DNA from: Erythrophleum ivorense
Lineage: Eukaryota; Streptophyta; Magnoliopsida; Fabales; Fabaceae
Assembly: GCA_026724425.1 (NCBI GenBank)
Contig: JAIUCV010000353.1
Location: 434,001-498,000, forward strand
Direction: 5' to 3'
Length of the DNA stretch: 64,000 nucleotides
Shown one piece after another: positions 13,783 to 26,200 of this stretch; position 1 is the stretch's first letter; each line of letters begins with the position of its first letter. Made by a program: the position numbers and the translations under genes. The notes under the pieces were generated by a model. That model had not been told where the DNA came from. It saw nothing but the letters and a program-made list of their open reading frames with translations, and did no database searches.

Positions 13783-13944
13783 TCACAGATATTTGACTTA
13801 CATTAATAGGAATTCTTAATACCCACCCCCTGTTAACTAAACCTCATCTCGCGCTGTTGCAACAAGCTATGAATCTGAAATTGTTGACTAATTCATGCAA
13901 TACTCAATTATTGAGATTTTGGAACACTGAAAAAGTTGTATTCA

Positions 13945-13950
13945 TTTATT
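13945..13950 (-). promoter_or_regulatory. candidate poly(A) signal of MADS gene 1
   Basis: AATAAA on the minus strand about 217 nt past the stop codon. The LINE target-site duplication begins about 160 bp further on, so the insertion would sit just outside the 3' UTR. Confidence 0.4.
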
Positions 13951-14166
13951 AACATGAGACTTGAATTCTCCCCCAAATTGTTGAAGATCTCTGAGTGCTA
14001 AAATTCTTTTTTTTTTTTATATCTTCAATATTTTTATAAAACCAAGCCATTCCTATAATTCCAAGTCTACCACTATACAGCTATATCATGAGAATTGATC
14101 AACAAATTCTTGCATTTTTTAATAGACTTAATTATCAGAAAACTGGTGAATGTACTTTTAAATTAG

Positions 14167-17100
14167 TTAGACTAACCCCAATCTGAGAGAGGTGTCTGAG
14201 CTATCATAGTCATGAGGAGGATCAGATATGCTACCAATATTGGTTGACTCAGATGACAGACCTTGTTCATGTGCAAGGCTATTCACCTAAAAACAAACAT
14301 TTTCCATCTTTTGAGATTCTTCCCATCATCTGAAACAACTAAAATTAACACTGAATTACGATGCAAATACTTAAAAATGCCAATCACCTGTTTCAATCGC
14401 TGGTTCTCTTCCATCAGCTGGATTCCCTGCGTGGACAAAATAAGTAGCATTGTAAGAGCAGTGAGGGAAAAAGCTAGATATTATGTTAACATGTTTATGA
14501 TAGAATACATAAGGATCAAGGATTATTCCATATATATCTTTTATAATATAAACTCTGTCCAAGTCCCACTGTAGATAAGCCATCTACAGTGCAGCTCTCC
14601 TACTTGGACTCCGTGCCTTTCCTCTGCCATCTTCTCTTCTTTCTTTTTTTTCATTCTTCTACTGATCACTCTAATATTTCGGTGCAATGCAAGGGGGAAG
14701 GCACCTAGTATATATATATATATATATATATATATTTGCATATACATCAATTATTTGGTTCCTGAATTTTAGAAATACACAATTCAATCCATAGAAACTT
14801 TAGACTGCTGTTCTTTAGTCCTTAGAGCGTGTATTGATGGAGATTAATAAATAGTGAGTATAAAAGTTTCAAGAACTGAATCATGTATATTTAAGATTCA
14901 AGAATTCAAAATGGAAAAATGATTCAAATTCTCTATGTATGATTGGATTTATAAGAATGGAAAAGGGAAGAAAAAATTTAATTTAGACATTCTCCTTGAG
15001 TTAGATTTAATCTAACCTCTCTTTTTCTTGAGTGTGTATGGGTGAAGAAAAAAAATTAAATCTGATACTATGAAAATGTCTAATTAAAAATTTTTCTTCC
15101 TTCCCCTTCTCCTTTTTTCTCTTCTTTTTATTCTTGGCCACAATTCTTTTTCTCCTTTTTTCTCAATTTAAACGTACACTAAGTGACACTGTTAGAAAAC
15201 AAAGTAATTTCTAAACAACAAAAATCCTTTGTTGGCTTACTTTCTTTTCTTTTCTTACTCACAACCTTCATACAAGAATGATGATCAGTTTCAAATGCAT
15301 GTACTATCATATTTATACTACATAGACCCATGTGGAACTTAGACTATGTCCAGGAAATTTCAGATTATTTATTTCAACACCCACTTCGCCAAACAACCGC
15401 AGGCAAAAGTTCAGTCCTAAGACCTATAAACCAAATGTGCACCCCAAATCCTCAATTCATAGTTTTTGTACATAGGCCAACAAATGGAGAGATTTCAGTC
15501 GTGTGCAGAGAATTTTTAGCATGATATTTGCACTAACTATAATTACTTGTGAGAGGGGGTGGGAGGGGGGATAAAATATGGTAAACTTAAAACGCAATTA
15601 TTTTTTAAGTTCACCCTTTAGACATTCATGATCATTTTTTTCCTTTCAAGCTTCAAGTGGAAACAAAAGAAAAGAGACTTAAGCAATTAATTTTGGAATA
15701 AATTTGACCTTTCTCTTGAGCGCACTGATCTCGTTCAAGATCATTTCATCCTGTAAAACACAAAGTACCATCTATGAAGATTAATCACGTTAATTTCTGT
15801 GTAGCAGCAAAATGGCTCCAAAAAACAATTATTAATCAGTATAATGCTTAGCTATTAGAGTGTGTTTGGATGAAATAATTTAAGCGGGAAAGTAATTTTT
15901 GCTGGTATTTGAATAACTCCATTAAAAAATTCCTTGTTTATATTAGCGATGAGTGAATTTTTAAATTACTTCAGTAATTTTTAGAAAACAGAATTCTACC
16001 AAAATAGGTAAGTTTCAATATATTGTTTCTCAATTTTTGAGGGTCACACCCACGTACACGCATAGGTGTGTGTATTAGAAATTCCAAAGAAGTAAATTTA
16101 AATGCAAAAAGTTTGGAATGCAATCGTTATCCATACAAGAAATTTCAAAAATTCTAAATTGCACAATTGAAAAAACTCGTTAGGGTTCAATCCCTTATTA
16201 ATTATTATATCAAAGAAAAAGAATGCAAAAACCTGCAAATAGCTTCCTAAATTTTCAAAACTGAAAAGTAAATCCACAAAAATAGGTACTTCTTTATTTC
16301 ACCCTTAATGCTATTACTTTATATGTTATTTCAAACTCCCCCATAATTGGCATGGTAAGCTCCCAAATGTCCCAAAGCCAGCATGTCCTCTGAAGCGGCA
16401 TAAGGTATAACAATGGGACGAGAGAAATAGACAGAAAAACTTACTTTTCAGAGTATGAAAGTTGAGGGACCTATTTTCTGGTTTTGAAAGTTTAAAAGAC
16501 TAATTGCAAAATGACCCAAAGTTCAAGGGAGGTGTTTTGCATTTTCCCCTTATATCAAAGATATACACAAATAAGCATGCAATACATAAGGGGGCAAAGT
16601 GCAAACCTTTGCTTTGACAACACGGCTCAAACCCGTTTCTAATTGTTCCTCTAGCTTCTGTAATTCTTTTGTGTTCAATCCTTGAAGCTCTTCTCCCCTC
16701 AACTGCCTGTTAATTATAAGGTATAACCATCCCTCAATAATACAATATTGTAGGTCTATGCATAGGTAAGGCACAAAATAACAGTTGCTCAGTGTTTGTA
16801 CATGTACACACACATACCTCAGTTCCTGAATCTTATTGGCTTCTTCCTTGTGGAGCATGCTGAAGGTGTCCCTTTCATTCTACGCATAAATTTCCAAGAG
16901 ATTTCTATTAATTCATTACTATTGAATTTCAGGTTAAGCAAAGTGAAAGATATAATTCTCTTCATATACATAATCTTTTCCTCTTTTTTTTTTTAATAGA
17001 CTGTTGTGGAACTTGAAGCATTTTTTATTTATTCTGCATTTCTATGAGGTGGAGACTATCATTTCAAGTGAGGGCATATATAGGGAGGAGAATTTCTTAG

Positions 17101-18495
17101 GTGCCATATGGCGTCACCTCATTTGTATAATAACCAATGTTATTAGGCCAACACATTATGTGAACTTGATGTCATTGGTTATCGTGCAAATGAGACGACA
17201 ACGTATATGTACCCAAGAATTTCTTGGAAAAATATGAAATGATTAGACATGCATTTTCATTTCACTAATAGCCAAGTCAATTGCATAAGCAACTTATTGA
17301 ATTCCTAATATTGCATCAATTTTCCTATTCCTTTATAGATTACAATTTAATTGATTATATTACTTGGAAAAGGGAAAGTCTATGTAATTAATAAACTAAT
17401 AATCAAGAAAGCTGAAAGGGGGTAAGTTCTGTGAAATCCATGGGAATGAAAACTAATGTTTTATAAATGGGCAGCAGGGACGAGGCAGGACAATTGCCCA
17501 TAAGTAATTTATATTAAAAGAAGGAAGAAAATGGAGCTGAAAGATTGAAAAATTTATAAGTAAACCAAGTCGATTGTTTAAAAAAAAAAAAAGGAAATAT
17601 GTAATGAACTTCCTTTCCGTATTGTGGTTCAATTATTCAACCAAAGTGAATTCATCGTTTGAATGCCCCAGAGGACTAGAAAAAAAAGAAAGATCTTACC
17701 TCAATAGATGGATGGTCTAATCTTTTAATGTCTGATTGCAGATCATGCCTTTCAATAACCTTCTGCACACTATAAAAAGCAAAACTATGGGAGATTCAAA
17801 TTTATTCTGTTTTCCTTCAAATTTGAATACGATCATGTTCGTGAAATCTTACACCCATTAGTATATGGTTAGTACTTTAAGTGCTTCTACAGAATGACAG
17901 TAGTCTTATATTATATATCCACCCTCTTTAGCCATGCTTTGATTATAAGGTTCTGGTATAAACATGAACATTCCAAATATTTATACATCTTATTATGTGT
18001 CCACCGTAATAGGCATTTTGACATAATTTTGCAAGACCAAAATTAAATAAGTAGTAAATATAAAATTATACGTTAAAAGCAGTTATTATGCAGTCAAATG
18101 CAAGCCTTTACAGTGAAGCTCGCTCTAATCCTCACTCTTCACTAGAAATGGAATTAATCTAAGTTTTATAAGCATATGCCCTGCTCCAAAACGCTCAAAT
18201 TAAAACCACCAAAAATATAAAAAAAATATCATTTCATGGACATATTCTTCTGTAACAATTGGATTTAGATCTCTGACATTGTTACTGGATGGTATAGAGC
18301 TAGCTGGTATAACTTAAAACTCTTAATTTGGCACATCATAGTAGGCTTGAAAAATGATCATAATTAAATTCAAAAACAAAAAATAAATAAATAAATAACC
18401 GTAAAAATCAGAGTTACTATAACTTAGCTTTGAACAAATCTATTTTGGCTTGTCAAGAGCTTCATCTAGTTGAAATACTGATTGGCTCATGTTTT

Positions 18496-18547
<52 letters not shown>

Positions 18548-21222
18548 GTCACGAAGTGGCGAGGATCAAATCCATTTGATCAAAGAGACCCTAGTGTGAG
18601 AGAATTAATCATCTTAAAAGTTTTAAGTTTATCTTTGCGAATCTATAAGTAAAGGGAATGCTAACTCCTACACTAGTCATGTAAGGAACTGACATAAATA
18701 TCCCTGCATTTATTGTGTCTTTATGTTAAAATGATCGAAATATTCTTGCAATCTTTTTCAACTGTTCCAATGGAAGAGTGAAAAAATACCCTAAACACTA
18801 TCCTATACGGAGGTTGTTAACCCCAAGATGGTTGATGTCGAGGATAGCATTTCCCATATGAATAAATAAATATATTGACTTCCTAGAAAAGCAAATGAGG
18901 AAGCATACGTTGATGATAATATTTAATTGTAGATTTTAAAATATGTATTATCAAATTCTTCAATATAATTATGATATTTTACATATAAATATTTATTTAT
19001 AGCTTAGTATTGCATAATTGACTATTTCGAAAAGATTTCTTCTTGTGTTATATTCTTATTGGAGACTCTCATAACAAACACCTAAAAAATTTTACCTAAA
19101 TTTTGTAATTTATTTCTAAATATTTATGTTTGTTAATCCTCCTTCATGTCTATGTCATAATCAAGTAGAGTTAGTATCCCTGAACAGTATATAGGAATCT
19201 GTACAAGGAAGTCATATAGGCATCATTAGGCTACATTTAATACACAAAAAAGGATATTGAGGGAATGAAAAAGAAAAAAAAAAGAGAGTAGATAGGTAAA
19301 ATAGGAAATGATCGAAATGTCTCCACTTTAAAAGAAGTAATAAAAAGAGAAAAGTACAGATAAATAATGATTACAAAGACAAAATAAATACTTCTCAAAT
19401 CTTTATGAAAATTTTCTTTCTCCATCAATCTTCAAACCTTGGTACTAAACGTGCCAAAGAGAGAGAAAACACTTTCAAGATTTTAACACGAACTTGTTCA
19501 GGTTTACAAATGCATTTAAGTTGACCAAAAGGGATAACTCTTAAGAAATCAAAAGATAAACGCTATATATGACACAACAAAATCTAAAGAGTTTCATTAC
19601 TCTTTGAAGTGTCTCACTGTTTCCAATCAATTTAAACATGATAATTTTAAAAGCTAGTCTACAGAAATGAAGAGTAACCTATCAAGCACAAATACTTTAT
19701 CATTCGGCTAGTGTGTTGAATCTGACTATTACTCTTGGACGGCAAAATTACTAGATCTACTATATTATAATTCAAAAGGGTATTTTTGACATCATCAACA
19801 GAACTTCACTCACTTTTCATTTTTACCTTTTCGTGTTCATCATATACTTTCTTCATCACTAATATAAACTTTCTTCTAAACTACATTAAAAATACAAAGA
19901 ACAAATTAACAACCAAAGGTTCATTTCATACTTACCAAAATTTTAGTGTTTTTTTTTTTGGGTGTATGTGTGTGCATGACACAGATGCCTGTAATACACA
20001 TACAGAAATTCACAGTTCACACAGATGCAAATATATAAGGGTCCTCTAGAGGATTAAGGGAAAAAATTGGAAATGGAAATCCTACTTTCACAAGCGAAAG
20101 AGAGGGGGGACAAAAAAAAAACTTGATGCATTGTGAGTATATACTACATTCACAACAAAATCTTCACAAGTACCAGTCTTTTGTATAATTGCTCAAGTCT
20201 CCAAATGAAAATCCAGAGAGATTTCTCTTCTGAAAGCTTAATTTGTTCAAGCGTCAGATGTTACTCTAAGCACCGTCTTTTTTCTTAAGCAAGTTAAATG
20301 TAGTTAATCCCTTCCTTTGCATAAATGGTCAAAAGGTCTCATTTAAAATAAAATATTTACTTATATAGTGGCTTATATATTTACATTACTCTACTATATA
20401 GTGAAGTTATACAGGCATATTAGATATGAAAAGGAACTATGACATGCGATCATATTGGTATGCGCTTTGCAGTTATATATCAAAATAAAAATAAATGATT
20501 AGTTTTCAAAGCCTTTTTTTTTCTGTCAGCTAAATAAAGTATGATGCAAAAAGTGAGATATACATTTAAACGTATACAAATAAGAATCAGAAGTTAGGAA
20601 GTCGACGTTTCAACAAAAATATAAGCTAAGCACAATAAACAAGCTAGCCAAGTTGTGCAAGCTACAGACTAAGTTGCAGCCCTGCAGTATATCAGCTAGC
20701 ATAAATTATTGTTTCCTCTAGTATTTTTGTTGTTATTATTATTATTTTCAGAAAAGAGAGAGTTATCAAATCAATGAGGATTAAAAACAGTGTTTTACAG
20801 AAACGCTGAGATTTTCTAACTAGCACTTTTGTAGTCACACTCGTGTTTGTCTAGAATTATGAGCTTAAAATTAAATTTAAACAAAAAGCATAAGTACTTC
20901 ATTACGAATATTGCAGAAATGTATGAGAACTATAATAAGTAATTCACTGGTAAAAGCATCGAACTATCAAGCTAGAGATAGATAGAACATCTTTATGAGA
21001 AGAAAGATGAAAAGGAAGATAAAAGAGGAGAAAGAGAGACCTTGAGCTAGCATATTCAAAGAGCTTCCCAGTAGCAGAAAAGACTATGAGAGCAATCTCA
21101 GCATCACACAGAGTTGAAAGCTCCTGAGCCTTCTTGAATAGCCCTCTTCTCCTCTTTGAAAATGTCACCTGCCTCGCTGTTATGTTGTCGATCTTCTTTA
21201 TTTCTATCTTCTGTCTTGTCAT
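14167..21222 (-). CDS. SVP: SVP/AGL24-like MIKC MADS-box transcription factor, complete gene 1
   Basis: Seven coding exons read from the minus strand: 21222-21041, 17769-17700, 16879-16818, 16706-16607, 15750-15709, 14426-14388 and 14286-14167 (stop TAA). All introns are GT-AG and the phases join without a break to give 204 residues. Residues 1-61 are a full MADS domain (starts MTRQKIEIKKID, contains RQVTFSKRRRGLFKKAQELS). Residues 62-about 93 are the I region, then the K domain with the clade-typical QLRGEELQGLN in exon 4, and a short C-terminus ending DTSLRLGL, an LxLxL (EAR-type) motif. Members of this clade are nuclear DNA-binding factors that bind CArG boxes as dimers and often repress flowering or bud growth; that role is inferred from the family. 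The ATG at 21222 is chosen because the MADS domain starts there; the in-frame ATG at 21249 lies in a probable leader intron. At 204 residues it is slightly shorter than typical SVP proteins. It is a paralogue of the gene at 39778-63180. Confidence 0.93.
14427..15708 (-). other. intron 5 of MADS gene 1
   Basis: 1,282 bp, the counterpart of the 22.5-kb intron of gene 2. It holds an (AT)n tract at 14709-14735 and a T-rich, fold-back-like segment around 14930-15180. No coding sequence is visible. Confidence 0.85.
15751..17699 (-). other. introns 2-4 region of MADS gene 1 (exons 3 and 4 inside)
   Basis: Intron 4 (15751-16606, 856 bp) and intron 2 (16880-17699, 820 bp) flank the short intron 3 (16707-16817). 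Intron 4 includes a segment near 16160-16550 in the style of common plant low-copy MITE or intergenic repeats; I see no clear terminal repeats for it. Nothing else is recognised. Confidence 0.7.
17770..21040 (-). other. intron 1 of MADS gene 1
   Basis: At 3,271 bp this is the longest intron of gene 1, following the MADS exon as is usual in MIKC genes, where the first intron often holds regulatory sequence. It contains a long (AT)n tract at 18499-18543 and otherwise AT-rich DNA with no credible coding segment or recognisable transposon. Confidence 0.85.
18499..18543. repeat. (AT)n microsatellite in intron 1 of gene 1
   Basis: About 22 AT units in the first intron. Similar tracts are at 14709-14735, 23213-23237, 24732-24752 and 40651-40674. 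Confidence 0.95.
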
Positions 21223-21225
21223 TTC

Positions 21226-21438
21226 CTTATTGAACCAAAGTAGACCCAAAAATTAGGGAGAAAATTAACTCTATGCACACCAGAAATCATATATGCAAGC
21301 ATAGAAATCAAAATAAATAAATATTGCTGGCTTATCCTCTCCCAAAAATAAAAATAGAAAATCAACCATCAGATCCAATTAACTATTACAGAAAATTGTT
21401 TGTGGGTCATAAAAGAAAAAAAAGAATTAAGGAGAAAC
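21226..21438 (-). other. probable 5'-leader intron of MADS gene 1
   Basis: On the minus strand a donor TTCAAG|GTTTCTCC lies at 21439/21438 and an AG acceptor (AATAAG|GAAATG) lies three bases before the start codon. Splicing would remove the upstream in-frame ATG at 21249 and leave the MADS ATG at 21222 as the first codon of the domain. This is inferred from splice consensus only; an unspliced leader is also possible. Confidence 0.4.
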
Positions 21439-21550
21439 CTTGAAGAACAAAGATGGCTTCCAATCAGAATAGGATGATGAATCTCACTGTAGAACACCAA
21501 GTATTAAAGGATTAAACAAGAAGTAGAATATGAAGAAAGAAAGGGGAGAG

Positions 21551-21554
<4 letters not shown>

Positions 21555-21589
<35 letters not shown>
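21555..21589. repeat. (GA)n microsatellite in the gene 1 leader region
   Basis: About 17 uninterrupted GA units on the plus strand, CT on the sense strand of gene 1, roughly 330 bp before the start codon. GA/CT tracts in plant promoters and leaders are known targets of BPC (GAGA-binding) proteins, so this may be regulatory; it may equally be a neutral, length-variable microsatellite. Confidence 0.9.
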
Positions 21590-21590
<1 letters not shown>

Positions 21591-21791
21591 AAGAGAGGGG
21601 GAATATTGTTGGAAAAGAAAAGGAGAGAAGGGTTTTAATTATTGTTGTCTAAAAGAGGAAATGTAGAAATAGAATGATGCTTACCAAGAATCTGGAACCA
21701 ACCCTAGCTGAAAAGAATGCAGTTGAAGACACAGTGGAAATAGAAACTTAGCCAAGGGTATTGATGTACCCCACCTCCCTATTATCCATTC

Positions 21792-21793
<2 letters not shown>

Positions 21794-21832
<39 letters not shown>
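21794..21832. repeat. second (GA)n tract upstream of gene 1
   Basis: About 19 GA units on the plus strand, some 80 bp downstream (in the gene 1 sense) of the TATA-like box. A shorter GA run occurs at 22021-22034. Three purine tracts within 500 bp of a MADS-gene promoter make a candidate BPC-bound block. Confidence 0.9.
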
Positions 21833-21834
<2 letters not shown>

Positions 21835-21861
21835 AAGTTTTTTTTTTTCTTTGTTTTTTTT

Positions 21862-21875
21862 GGGGGGGGGGGGGG
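21862..21875. repeat. G-homopolymer near the predicted start of gene 1
   Basis: A run of about 14 G on the plus strand, following a T-rich stretch and located between the TATA-like box and the GA tract. It could form a G-quadruplex on the template strand of gene 1. Homopolymers of this length are also prone to assembly length errors. Confidence 0.8.
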
Positions 21876-21910
21876 CGGTGCTGGGCGGGAGCCAACGAGT
21901 GAAATTTTTA

Positions 21911-21920
21911 CTTTTTATAG
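21911..21920 (-). promoter_or_regulatory. TATA-like box of MADS gene 1
   Basis: The minus strand reads CTATAAAAAG here, a good plant TATA box about 690 bp before the ATG. Transcription would start near 21880-21890, just before the G-run and the GA/CT tracts, which would then lie in the leader. Position and consensus are the only evidence. Confidence 0.4.
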
Positions 21921-22039
21921 AGTATCGTACCCTTTTTTTGTTTGTTTTCTTTCCTTTTGTGGACTGTGTGAGATGGTGGCAGGCACTACTCAACTAACAC
22001 AAAACCTCCCAATGAAATGCAGAGAGAGAGAGACAGAAG

Positions 22040-23212
22040 AAACTTAGCTTAGCAAACAGTGAGATTTCCTTTTATGGGCAAGCGAAAAAGTTAACTTCTT
22101 TGTCTGCAATCTTTGTGAAATACATATAGAGTTCTGCAACTTTTGTTACTCTTAAATTTAAGAAAAAAAAATATTTAGATATTTATTTTTAATTTTTAAT
22201 AAAAATTAAATTTTAAAATATATTTTTTAAAAAATTTAATCATATAACAAAATTTGTAAAAATTATTACTTTATCATATTCTTATTAAAATAATTAACAA
22301 TAAATTTTGAAAATTAAAAAATTCTTTTTAAAAACCATGCACACTTACAAATAAAATGAATGATAATTAATTATAAAAATTGATAAAATATACAAATCTA
22401 ATATATTAAAAATCCTCTATTTTTACAAAAATATATTTTACTTTTTTGAACTCATACCTTATTATAAAATTAGCATATAAATTTTAAATTATAACAAGAT
22501 ATTCCATTAACTATCAAAAATATATCAAATATTTTTTTTCTAAAATAGTACTTAGTGTTCAATAAATATTTTATTATAATTTTAAATTTAGAGACCAATT
22601 TTATAATTACTTCTTCTATAATCTTATATTTGTCTTAATTTAAGGAATAAATGACAAATTTTTCTATTTTGTTGGGTGACAAATTTATTTATGTGTGTTT
22701 TACAAATTATTGTGTAGATATTACTAACTGAAAATATCTCATGAAGTCAAATTAAAAGGATACTCATACTTGATACAGCCTTCTTTCCACCTAAAAAAAT
22801 GAGCTCGTACAGCAGACGTTCGAGGCCGAATGGGCACTGAGGTGGTCTTAATTTGTGGTCATGTTTGCTTTACCGTACAAATGACCACGCCTCTTTAATG
22901 CTTTAGATTATGACAATCTGCACCCTCGTACTCTTTGTGCACCCCCCTTTCTGACATTTTTTTATCGGCGGATTTTTTGATAGAAAATTTAACTGTTAAA
23001 TTTACTGTCAAAGTTTGTTCACAAATAAAATTATATTTTATTTAGTACGAAAAAATAAAAATATTTTTTATTTTTTATTTTTATTTTAAAAAATTTATAA
23101 AATAAGATGAATATTATTAAATAATTATTATATACAAATAATAAATATTATATAAAATTTTTCTTTTTCTTTTAACTATAGCTCTTGTTTGCCTAATAAG
23201 AGGTGGAAAAGA

Positions 23213-23244
<32 letters not shown>

Positions 23245-26200
23245 TTTATAATTATTAGTTAATAATATTTACTTTTTATAAAATTTTAAAATAAAATAAA
23301 AATATTTTTATTTTTAAATTTTTGTATATCAATATTTTGTAATTTAAAATTTTTAAAACCTTATGAATTAAGTTTTTTCAACAAATATATAAGCATTTTT
23401 ACCTAGTTTTTTAAAATTATGTTATAATTGTCAATGAGGCAGTGTATTATAATATTGTTAATTAATGCGATACTATTTTAGATTAAATAAATTTAATTTT
23501 TTTCTATACATAATATGTTTTTCTTTGTGTTTAGAAATATACAATATTTTTAAAATATTTTTGTTTAATCATTTAAAGTTATACTTAATGAAATGATGAA
23601 TTATGATATGACAATTTAGTCAAAAATATATAATCTTCTTATATTATAAATTAATTATAATTTTAGTATAAAAATTTTAAATTATAATATTTTATGTTTT
23701 AAGCTATTACAAAAAATAAAAATATTTTATATCAATTAAGATTAATATAAAAAAATAAGGCGGTCTTTATTATGTCCACCCTCAAATTTTTTATGGCATA
23801 ATTTGACCCACATTTCTCTAAAATTTTTAATTCTAGAGATATTAACTTTATCTGTTTATAAGATTTTATTTTTTTACGATAATTTAAAAAAATAAAGTGT
23901 TATGTTTTAACGTTTATATATTTAAAGTATGATTAACTATAATTCATAAGAATTGTCCCTAGTTTCTTCTATCACATCTCACTTAAAAGCACAATTAGTT
24001 AATAATATAAAACAAGCAACATCAAGACTTAAACATAATATTTAAATTTTGAGATTCCTAATTTTTTTTATTATTTTTTTGAGATAAAATTTGCCTGATG
24101 ACTCAAGTCATATTAATTTTATTTTCTATTATTTAAAAATTATATTGTGTTAAACAAAAAGATTTTAATAATTTGGTTAGTAAATATAATTTTAGCTAAT
24201 AAATCTATCATTTTAATTAGTATTTTAGTAAAAAAATTATTTTATATAAATCTTAAAAAAAAATTAATGACAAGAGAGCTCTCCCCATATAAAATTTGTC
24301 CATAATGGAATTGTAATAAGAAAAAGGAATTGAAATATGGTGTTAGGTTTGGTCGCCTTCCAAACGTACCGTTGGGATAATGAATAGCTGGAAACAACGG
24401 TAGGGCCCATTGTCAGAAAGGACAGTGTAGTCCCTTTTGTAATAACTTTTATAACTCTCTCGGTTAATGCAGTTACTTGTAAACATTAGCCCTTTGGTGA
24501 GGAGAAGAGCGAAGAGATAAAAAAATTTAAAAAAAAATCAAAAAAAATGTTTTATCTTTATATGTTTAAACAAAGGAAAAGAAAATATAAAAAAAATCCT
24601 TAATTTATAAGGATAATAATATTTTTATTATATAATATTAATAAATTTATCAATAAATATGATATTTAAAAAAAGTTATATTTTAAATATAAATTAATTA
24701 TTTTAAATTTATACATACACACATACACACATATATATATATATATATATATAAAACAAGAAATAAGAATAACGAATTTTTAAAAAAATAAATTTATAAA
24801 AACTACTTTTCAATTTTAAAAATTTTTTTAACTAAATAATGAAATAAATAAAAATAAAAATCAATTTAAAAATTATTATTTTAACACAATAAGTATGATT
24901 ATTTATTTCAAAAGTTTATAAATATTATCTTAATATATATTAATTGATTTAAATATAATAAGTATTTTAAAAATATATTATGTTTTTTATTGTCATTTAA
25001 TTGTATGCCACCGATTGAATTTCAGTTAATGGCTTTTTTTAATTAATATAATTTATTGATTTTAATATTAAAAAATATGTTATTATTTTGTAAAATATAT
25101 TTGTTATTGATTATTTTTATAATAAAAATCTAAATAAATAATTATAGCATTAATTAATTAATTAAAATATTAAAAAAAATTTGACTAAATTAATAATTTC
25201 ATATTTTTTTACTAAAATTTAGCCAAAAAACATTGATTTTCAACTAAATTTTAATCAAAAACTTTTGACTAATTTTTAGTCAAAAAATATTTTTTTGCCT
25301 GCAATGCAATAAAAAATTTTTCAACTAAACTGTAGTTAGAACATGTTTCTAAATGCTTTTCAGTTGAAAATTTTTTATTACGTTGCAGTAGGAAATCTTT
25401 TTTTTAATTATTTAAATCACTTTGTTTAATTTTAATTATATATTTTAATAAATTTTTTATGACCTTATTCAAAAATATTTTCTTTTGTTATTTGAACATT
25501 TTTTTCAAATTGGTTTCCATTTTTTTCATTATTTGGCTAATTTTTTTTTAATTGAAATGTGGTTTTTATAAATTTATTTTTTTAAAAAATTCATTGTTCT
25601 TTTTTTTTATTTGAAAATATATATGTATTGAAAATATATATATATGGTCGAAAAATGGGAGAGCAAAAATTAAGTTAATAGAAAATAGTATTCGTTTATT
25701 GAGGCGAAGTAAAAATGAAGATATGAGAGAGTTAATTTGAAAAGATAAATATGTCTCATGTTAGGCAAAGTTTTTTCTTCAAAATCTCTTCATATTTGGA
25801 GAGAAAGTTTTTTATAGGACCCACTATTATTTTCTTTTTAATTTTTCTCTCCTTCTTGATTTTTTCTCCATCTAAACAGGGAAAAATCTATTTTCTCTCT
25901 CCTATTTTCTCCTTTAATTTTCACTTCCCTTTAATTTTCTCTCCATCCAAATGAAGCATAAAGGAAAAACACAATTAACATTTTTTCCCCTATAATAGAA
26001 TAATATTTTAAAACTTATCTAGGAGCTCACTCTTTCACCCTTACCGGGTACCTATTAGCTAATTTCCTACTATGACCCCATCTTATTATACAATCCAAAT
26101 CTTTTATAGAAAGGGAGCTTACTACTCAGGATCTTGTAATGCGTTTAGAGACAAATACAATGATATGTTTAGTTAGAGGATATAAAAAAGAAGAGAACAT

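Noticed and set aside
16550..16858. ORF containing both exon 3 and exon 4 text of gene 1
   Set aside because: It results from read-through of the short intron 3 (16707-16817). Splice sites are canonical and the intron is not multiple of three in the gene frame.
20944..21249. Single 101-codon MADS ORF taken as the gene
   Set aside because: The frame runs past a clear donor site (AAG|GTCTCT at 21041/21040) into intron, and starts upstream in a probable leader intron. Only 21222-21041 is coding.
21748..21997. ORFs on both strands across the GA tract and G-run
   Set aside because: Low-complexity translation of microsatellites (RERERE, SLSLSL); no protein signal.
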